A DNA stretch of 64,000 nt from Bacteroidales bacterium (lineage in GTDB: Bacteria > Bacteroidota > Bacteroidia > Bacteroidales > F082), in contig JAFXMK010000004.1 in assembly GCA_017530365.1 (NCBI GenBank), positions 62,001 through 126,000 on the forward strand, read 5' to 3'. Numbering within the stretch: position 1 is the first letter of the stretch; every line of letters starts with the position of its first letter. The notes beneath the pieces were generated by a model that saw only the letters and a program-made list of their open reading frames with translations, ran no database searches and was not told where the DNA came from. A program made the translations under genes and the position numbers. Of the stretch, positions 59,034 through 64,000 are shown one piece after another.

Positions 59034-59351
59034 GTCGTAGTGTGGCATCTCATCGGGCAAAACGATGGAGAACTCCACCAAACCACCGACGACGGTCTTG
59101 GCATCATCCTCATACCACGGGGTCTGATAAATCAGCTTTTTCTTTCCTTTTTTTGCAATGGTGTAAACATTAGTGGCGGCATCGTCAAGCAGATGTCGGA
59201 TGATCTGCTGCGAGCGCTCGTTGTGGCATTTCATAAGGTCGCGGCCGCGAGCGTCGCCATTGACTTCAATCGAACTGTCGTTTTGGTACAAAATCTCACC
59301 ATCTTTCTTGCTAACAGTGATGGCGATGTTCAATCCTTTGTAATAGTCCAT
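59025..59351 (-). CDS. Small PAS-like domain protein
   Basis: The 108-residue cytoplasmic protein shows KGLNIAITVSKKDGEILYQN at the start, an FxxR-like DLMKCHNERSQQIIRHLLDD helix, and a late strand pair (KKKLIYQTPWYEDDAKTVVG, GLVEFSIVLP). This is close to a PAS fold with a Cys-His pair (MKCHNE), as in stand-alone PAS proteins that may bind heme or a small ligand. No effector domain. Family identity is tentative. The final residues (RG) and stop come from a heptad array; another array precedes the start. Confidence 0.65.
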   Translation of the reverse strand: MDYYKGLNIAITVSKKDGEILYQNDSSIEVNGDARGRDLMKCHNERSQQIIRHLLDDAATNVYTIAKKGKKKLIYQTPWYEDDAKTVVGGLVEFSIVLPDEMPHYDRG

Positions 59352-59395
59352 GGTTATTCAGTTATTCAGTTGTTCAGTTTTCAGTTAGCAGTTAA
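59352..59395 (-). repeat. Octad array, AACTGANN family, 59381-59351 junction
   Basis: On the minus strand: AACTGCT, AACTGAA, AACTGAAC, AACTGAAT, AACTGAAT, AACC, then the ATG at 59351. The stop TGA of the DUF4249 gene is one of the array's TGA triplets and its last residues (LTAN) are read from it. Confidence 0.85.
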
Positions 59396-60361
59396 ATCAA
59401 TTGTCATCGTTACAGGTTGGCTTTGTCCGCAGACCACGCCCACGCCGTTCTTCACATTCGAATACACCTGACTGGGCTCCGTGAACAAGCCCATGGGGCC
59501 GTCCTCGATGGTTACGTACGAAGAGTACGTTTTCTTGAACTGGTACAGGCCGTAATCCACCCTCGACACTTCCAACACGAAAGGCTCATAGAACATATCA
59601 GTATGCATGCGCAGGTTCAATGAGAGGTCGTACTGGGTTCCGTCAAAATAGGAATCGTTGAACATGTTGTAAGGTCCGTTGGCGTAATACTCACCACCTC
59701 CAAACATGTCATCCACATGCTCAATGTTCATGAAGTCAGCGAAGACAGGATCAGTGGAAATGCAGCCTTCCAAGCCATCCTTGGGAAAGAGGTTGTAATA
59801 GTCTTTCCCCGAAGGATCATCAATGATCAATGAGAAATAGACGGTCTTACCATAATAATCGTCAGGAGTTCCCTCGATGCGAACCGTATCGAAGCTGAGA
59901 ACGTGGGGTGTGGAAGGCATCTCGACCTCGGCTACCGCCGTCTCCTCAAACTCGCTCGAGCTTACCTCGAAACGCAGCTCGTCACCTTCGCAAAGGATGT
60001 AGGTTCCTTCACAATAATTAAAGGCAAGGCGCAGCCGCTCCGCCGTCAAGATACTGTCCGAATCCTCACTCCAGATGCCGTATGACTCCATCACCAAGGA
60101 ATCCCTCACCCGAAGCGACTCCTTGAAAACGCCGTTCACATAAAGATCCGCGTGGACGTTCTTCACCCGGAAATCCGATTCGACCTCATCGGTATAGAAC
60201 GAGGTCTTTTCTACATAGAGCCTCGCCGGCTCACCTACATGTTGAATGCCGTTCACCACCAACAGCGGCTCTGGAGCAATATCGGTGTACAGGATTTCCT
60301 TTTCACAGGCGGTCAATCCCGCCATTATGATAATGATCAATAATACTTTAACGTGTCTCAT
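59381..60361 (-). CDS. DUF4249 lipoprotein
   Basis: The 326-residue protein has a lipobox (MRHVKVLLIIIIMAGLTAC). DUF4249 features: EPLLVVNGIQHVGEPARLYV near the start, a first beta-sandwich domain, then FYEPFVLEVSRVDYGLYQFK and GLFTEPSQVYSNVKNGVGVV at the end. DUF4249 proteins are surface lipoproteins encoded downstream of TonB-dependent receptors in Bacteroidetes and presumably capture the receptor's ligand. The receptor is the next gene upstream. Ligand unknown. Confidence 0.88.
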   Translation of the reverse strand: MRHVKVLLIIIIMAGLTACEKEILYTDIAPEPLLVVNGIQHVGEPARLYVEKTSFYTDEVESDFRVKNVHADLYVNGVFKESLRVRDSLVMESYGIWSEDSDSILTAERLRLAFNYCEGTYILCEGDELRFEVSSSEFEETAVAEVEMPSTPHVLSFDTVRIEGTPDDYYGKTVYFSLIIDDPSGKDYYNLFPKDGLEGCISTDPVFADFMNIEHVDDMFGGGEYYANGPYNMFNDSYFDGTQYDLSLNLRMHTDMFYEPFVLEVSRVDYGLYQFKKTYSSYVTIEDGPMGLFTEPSQVYSNVKNGVGVVCGQSQPVTMTIDLTAN

Positions 60362-60399
60362 GATTCTTACTTCTGTCGTCTTTATTCTGTCTTCTTAAC
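60362..60399 (-). repeat. Degenerate heptad array, GAAGTAA family, receptor-DUF4249 junction
   Basis: On the minus strand GTTAAGAAGACAGAATAAAG then ACGACAGAAGTAAGAATC, four to five imperfect units between the receptor stop (TAG, 60400-60402) and the DUF4249 ATG. Confidence 0.65.
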
Positions 60400-62868
60400 C
60401 TACCACTTATATTGCCAACTGACAGTTGGGATAATGGGGAAAATGCATATCTGTCGCAAAGTCTTGTAACGCACCAATGTCTGCCCTGTTTGATCGGTCG
60501 CCCAATGCTCTCGTGGAAATACGATAAACGGGTTGTTGTGGCAGAGCGTGTTATAAACATTTATACTGAAGATACGTTCGCAATGCTTTTTCTGCTTATG
60601 GAAATTGGCCACCAAGTCAAGACGCTGGTAGCTATTGAAGCGGTAGTTGTTGCGGCTTTCCACGTGTTGCACCGTTGGCGGATCATAGTAGAGATAGCCC
60701 TGGCCGTGGATCTCAGGTCCGTGGTAGCTTTGCAATGGCAGTGTGGCACAATTGCCCGAGCTATAAATCCAAGTGGCACCCACGTCGATGCGGTCGTTGA
60801 ACTCATACATCAGCACGATGTTCAGGTCGTGGCGACGGTCGTATTTGGCAGGGAACACCTCGCCAAAGTTCAGCTCCTGTCCGGGACGGTTGAAGAGACG
60901 GTCGGCATGGGCCCAAGTATATCCGACCCATCCCGTGAACTTGCCTACCTGTTTTTGAGCGAACAGTTCGATTCCATATGACCAGCCGTCGCCCATCACC
61001 ACCTTGTCCTGCCAATCGGTTTGGTCGAGCGAAAAGAACGAGGAGCCGTCCTTGTATTCCATCACGTTGGCCATCTTCTTGTAGTAGCCTTCCACAGAAA
61101 ACTCGAAGCCTTTCCAGTCGTAGAAAGCCCCGAGTGCCACCTGATGGGAGTTCATGGGAATTATCCTGCCTGTCACTGGCACCCATAGGTCAGTAGGCAG
61201 ACTGATGGCATTGTTTGAAAGCAAGTGGATGTATTGGCTCATGTAGGCATAACCGGCTTTCAAGGAGAAGTTCTCTGTCAGCAAAGCCCTTGCACTCAAG
61301 CGAGGCTGGAGGCTGTGGTAGGTCTTGTGATCCACGCTGAAGGTGGAGTGATGTAGCCCAGCATTCAGCTTGAAGAAATTGTTGATTTCCCAGTTATCCT
61401 CCACATAGAGATCCGTTTCTAAAGCCCTGATTTTCGCATCGTTCGACACACTGTCGAAGGAAAAACCAGTCTGCTGGTTCTCAGATTGTTTCAGATGGAT
61501 AGCCGCAACAGTTGGACTATAGGTGTGGTAAGTGAGGTTCGCTCCGAATTTCACATCGTGGTTTTCGAAAGGCTTGTAGTCGAAATCCGCCTTGGCGCTA
61601 ACGTCATAAATGCCCGAATGCGCGCCCATATCCATGCTCTCCTGGTAACTCGATTGGGACCCGACCGTTTCGCTGGAGAATCCCGCTTCCATGGAGTGAC
61701 GATACTGGGTATAGGTACCAGTGACATTCATGAAAAGACTTGGCTGGATCACATGGTTCCAGCGCAGGGCGGCGATACGGTTGCCCCATTTCCAGTTCAG
61801 GTTCAGCTTCTCAAGGCTGTTGACATCGCCATTATAATCGTTGTAATATTCATCCTTGTATTTTATCCTGGCATACACCTTGTCGTCACCCGAATAAAGG
61901 CTGAAGAAAAGGCGGTCCTTGTCGGAGAACTTATGGTTTACCTTCAGATTGAGGTCGTAGAAATAATAGCCAGCCCATGCAGAGTTTTTCCCCGTCTGGG
62001 TTTCCATCTTTGCGATAATGTTCGCAATCGGCGCGGTAAACAAGTCATAATAAGTACGACGAAACGAAAAGTTGAACGAGGTCTTGCCTTTGATGATGGG
62101 CCCTTCCACATTGACCTTGGAAGCTATGAGGCCAACGCTGGCATTGCCATGATACTCGTACATGTCGCCGTCTTTCATGCGCACATCGACCACCGAGGAA
62201 AGACGGCCACCAAAGCGTGCTGGGAAGTTACCTTTGTAAAGGGTGACATTCTTGATGGCATCAGCGTTGAAGGCGGAGAAGAAACCCGCCGCATGGTTCA
62301 CATTGTAGAGCGGAACGCCATCAAGAAGGATGAGGTTCTCATCGGGACCTCCGCCACGAACGTACATGCCTGCAGAGCCTTCGGTGCCCGACTGTACGCC
62401 TGGCAGCAGCTGCAAGGCCTTGATCACGTCCGTCTCACCAAATAGTGCCGGCACTTTCTTCAGCTGTAGCACAGGCATCTCGATGGTGCTCATCTGGGTG
62501 CTTTTCACATTGCTCTCGATGGCACGAGCCGCCACTGTCACCTCGTTGAGTTGGTTCGACTGCGCCAAAAAGACATTGATCACGGTGTCGTTTTTCAAAT
62601 CAAACCGGGCTTGGTAAGGATCATACCCCACGAATGAAACCCTAAAATCCACAGGTCCATCGGGCAACTTCAGGGTATAATACCCGAAGTTGTTGGTCAC
62701 GGCACCTTTCATGGTGGCGGCATCATACACCGAAGCCCCCAGCAGGGTCTCATGGCTCTTCCTGTCAGTAACATAACCACTAATGGTGTGGTTCTTTGAG
62801 GGGCTTTGGGCCATCGCCATAGGTATAAACAGCGACAGCAGCCACAAAAGCAAAACTACCTTCTTCAT
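60400..62868 (-). CDS. TonB-dependent receptor with carboxypeptidase-like N-terminal domain
   Basis: The 822-residue receptor has a signal peptide (MKKVVLLLWLLSLFIPMAMAQ), a carboxypeptidase-regulatory-like domain (about 27-110: HTISGYVTDRKSHETLLGAS), a plug domain (about 125-230: SGTEGSAGMYVRGGGPDENL, ILLDGVPLYNVNHAAGFFSA), and a barrel ending in WQYKW. It carries bulky ligands across the outer membrane with TonB energy. It pairs with the DUF4249 lipoprotein downstream. No SusC-specific features, so substrate cannot be stated. Confidence 0.93.
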   Translation of the reverse strand: MKKVVLLLWLLSLFIPMAMAQSPSKNHTISGYVTDRKSHETLLGASVYDAATMKGAVTNNFGYYTLKLPDGPVDFRVSFVGYDPYQARFDLKNDTVINVFLAQSNQLNEVTVAARAIESNVKSTQMSTIEMPVLQLKKVPALFGETDVIKALQLLPGVQSGTEGSAGMYVRGGGPDENLILLDGVPLYNVNHAAGFFSAFNADAIKNVTLYKGNFPARFGGRLSSVVDVRMKDGDMYEYHGNASVGLIASKVNVEGPIIKGKTSFNFSFRRTYYDLFTAPIANIIAKMETQTGKNSAWAGYYFYDLNLKVNHKFSDKDRLFFSLYSGDDKVYARIKYKDEYYNDYNGDVNSLEKLNLNWKWGNRIAALRWNHVIQPSLFMNVTGTYTQYRHSMEAGFSSETVGSQSSYQESMDMGAHSGIYDVSAKADFDYKPFENHDVKFGANLTYHTYSPTVAAIHLKQSENQQTGFSFDSVSNDAKIRALETDLYVEDNWEINNFFKLNAGLHHSTFSVDHKTYHSLQPRLSARALLTENFSLKAGYAYMSQYIHLLSNNAISLPTDLWVPVTGRIIPMNSHQVALGAFYDWKGFEFSVEGYYKKMANVMEYKDGSSFFSLDQTDWQDKVVMGDGWSYGIELFAQKQVGKFTGWVGYTWAHADRLFNRPGQELNFGEVFPAKYDRRHDLNIVLMYEFNDRIDVGATWIYSSGNCATLPLQSYHGPEIHGQGYLYYDPPTVQHVESRNNYRFNSYQRLDLVANFHKQKKHCERIFSINVYNTLCHNNPFIVFPREHWATDQTGQTLVRYKTLRQICIFPIIPTVSWQYKW

Positions 62869-62899
62869 TTAAATACTCTTTCTTGGTCTTTGGCCAACG

Positions 62900-62907
62900 C
62901 AAAGATA
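62900..62907 (-). promoter_or_regulatory. -7 promoter element of the TonB receptor (60400) gene
   Basis: TATCTTTG on the minus strand, exact TAnnTTTG, 31 bases before the ATG. Confidence 0.7.
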
Positions 62908-62941
62908 AACCAAATTATTATTCATTGTATTTTAAAATTAC

Positions 62942-62949
62942 TATCTTTG
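62942..62949 (+). promoter_or_regulatory. -7 promoter element of the LptF/LptG gene
   Basis: TATCTTTG, exact TAnnTTTG, 16 bases before ATG 62966; divergent from the receptor promoter 34 bases away. Confidence 0.7.
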
Positions 62950-62965
62950 CATATTTATATGCCAA

Positions 62966-64000
62966 ATGAAAAAGCTCTATAAGCTCATATTGAAATCCTT
63001 CCTCGGCAGCTTCGTCTTCACGTTTTTTATTGTGATTTTCGTGCTGCTGATGCAGTTTTTATGGGTCTATGTGGATGATCTCGTGGGCAAGGGGCTCTCG
63101 TTCAAGATCATCATGGAGCTTTTCTTCCATGCCTCTATCACCTTCGTGCCAATGGCCTTGCCATTAGCTATTCTGCTGGCATCCATCATGAGTTTCGGTG
63201 ATCTGGGTGAACATTACGAGTTGGTGGCCATGAAAGCCTCCGGCATCTCCATCTGGAAAGCCATGAAGCCGATCTTCGTCTTTTCAGTCATGCTCAGCGG
63301 GTTGGCCTTCATTTTCTCGAACAGCATCAACCCCGTGGCCATGTTGAAGTTCAAGACTTTGCTTTTCGACGTGAGAAAGCAAAAACTGGCTTTCGATTTG
63401 AAGGAGGGAGTGTTCTACAAAGACATTGACAACTATGTCATTTACGTTGACAAGAAAGGTAAAGACGGCAGTACCATCTACGGAGTGAAGATCTATGACC
63501 ACACAGCGTCAGAAGGCAACAGCAAAATCATGGTAGCCGACTCGGGCATGATGTCGCTGAGCCCTAACCAGCGTACCATCGTCTTCACATTGTATAATGG
63601 ACATAATTATACGGAAGACAATTCCGACAAACAAACCTTCAAGTTCAACCGGCCTTTCGAACGGATGTCGTTCCGTGAAGAACAGATCAAGTTCAGCCTC
63701 GCCAGTTTCGACTTGACCCGTTCCAACGAGGAAATCTACAAGTCATACCAAGCCATGATGAACATCCACCAACTCAGCACGGCATTGGACTCATTGGAAC
63801 GCAAGTACGTCGAGAAGCAGGAGAATTTCAGCCAGAGTTTCCAAAAACGTTTGAGCAACTATGAGAGTGGGAAAACCTCACCTCTAACCTCTAACCTCTC
63901 ACCTTTAACCTCCCACCTTCAGTGGCCTTTACTTGAGCATCTCGACCCCGAAGCACGCAATGCCGTACTTGATGTAGCCGTTGGCATATCACGCAATGCC
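62966..64000 (+). CDS. LptF/LptG family permease (YjgP/YjgQ), 5' part
   Basis: The first 345 codons are inside the window; the 3' end is beyond base 64000. The sequence starts MKKLYKLILKSFLGSFVFTF with two to three membrane spans (about 13-35, 53-75, 103-123), as in the YjgP/YjgQ permease subunits that move lipopolysaccharide from the inner membrane to the Lpt bridge. Motifs: LWVYVDDLVGKGL, LPLAILLASIMSFGDLGEHY and ELVAMKASGISIWKAM, the usual LptF/G signature. A jellyroll-type periplasmic region follows. A heptad array encodes about 14 residues near 305-318 (SPLTSNLSPLTSHL). I cannot tell LptF from LptG. Confidence 0.92.
   Translation, partial: MKKLYKLILKSFLGSFVFTFFIVIFVLLMQFLWVYVDDLVGKGLSFKIIMELFFHASITFVPMALPLAILLASIMSFGDLGEHYELVAMKASGISIWKAMKPIFVFSVMLSGLAFIFSNSINPVAMLKFKTLLFDVRKQKLAFDLKEGVFYKDIDNYVIYVDKKGKDGSTIYGVKIYDHTASEGNSKIMVADSGMMSLSPNQRTIVFTLYNGHNYTEDNSDKQTFKFNRPFERMSFREEQIKFSLASFDLTRSNEEIYKSYQAMMNIHQLSTALDSLERKYVEKQENFSQSFQKRLSNYESGKTSPLTSNLSPLTSHLQWPLLEHLDPEARNAVLDVAVGISRNA
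63877..63918 (+). repeat. Six-copy heptad array inside the LptF/LptG gene
   Basis: CTCACCT, CTAACCT, CTAACCT, CTCACCT, TTAACCT, CCCACCT: 42 bases, exactly 14 codons, in frame. The unit is the reverse complement of AGGTTAG/AGGTGAG. Stop triplets fall only in the two unused frames. Confidence 0.92.

Overview
The window is chromosomal DNA from a member of the Bacteroidetes, most likely order Bacteroidales. The evidence is a complete Bat (aerotolerance) operon, a protein with a type IX secretion sorting domain, TonB-dependent receptors paired with lipoproteins, a MurF-alanine racemase fusion, families largely confined to the phylum (DUF4249, DUF4271, DUF5689, DUF6029), and many copies of the Bacteroides -7 promoter element TAnnTTTG. 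Genus or species cannot be fixed from the sequence. I see no prophage, insertion sequence, CRISPR array or rRNA operon. No gene-free stretch exceeds 300 bases.

Layout. 1-1800: rdgB (cut by the window edge) and ung on the minus strand, diverging from a tiny lipoprotein and a secreted protein. 1800-4811: a large T9SS cargo protein. 4979-14229: the operon moxR-DUF58-(BatD-like)-batA-batB-batC-batD-batE, all on the minus strand. 14381-29568: housekeeping genes (aspartokinase, trmO, manA, M20 amidohydrolase, mtnN, LOG family, a P-loop/dCMP deaminase fusion, nhaC) mixed with envelope genes (tlpA-DUF6029-omp28 and several lipoproteins). 29634-34938: initiator tRNA, era, der, an Hsp15-like gene, a MORN-repeat lipoprotein, dihydroorotase and a polyprenol-phosphate mannosyltransferase. 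34953-41493: a DUF5689/choice-of-anchor-J lipoprotein, a TonB-dependent receptor and a divergent secreted endonuclease/phosphatase-fold protein, possibly a nutrient-scavenging set. 41506-52584: GH20 hexosaminidase, SGNH hydrolase, two unknown membrane proteins, murF-alr and ackA-pta. 52681-58980: DUF4271, hemD, rnpA, yidD, S41 protease, O-antigen ligase, cdd and gtrA. 59025-64000: a PAS-like protein, DUF4249 plus its TonB receptor, and the start of an LptF/LptG permease.

The most unusual feature is not a gene. About twenty short tandem arrays with a unit of 7 bases (sometimes 8) lie at gene junctions throughout the window. The units differ (GAAGTAA, GTGAGGA/GTTAGGA, GGTTAGA, AACTGAN, AAAGTGA, AAGCTGA). 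Nearly all contain a stop triplet on the sense strand of the adjacent genes, so three copies close all three frames. Most are purine-rich on that strand, and most begin at or supply the stop codon of the upstream gene. Between convergent genes two arrays face each other and can fold into a hairpin. Three further arrays sit inside genes, and there they are inverted or altered so that the frame stays open; two of these encode the same ten-residue peptide in unrelated proteins.
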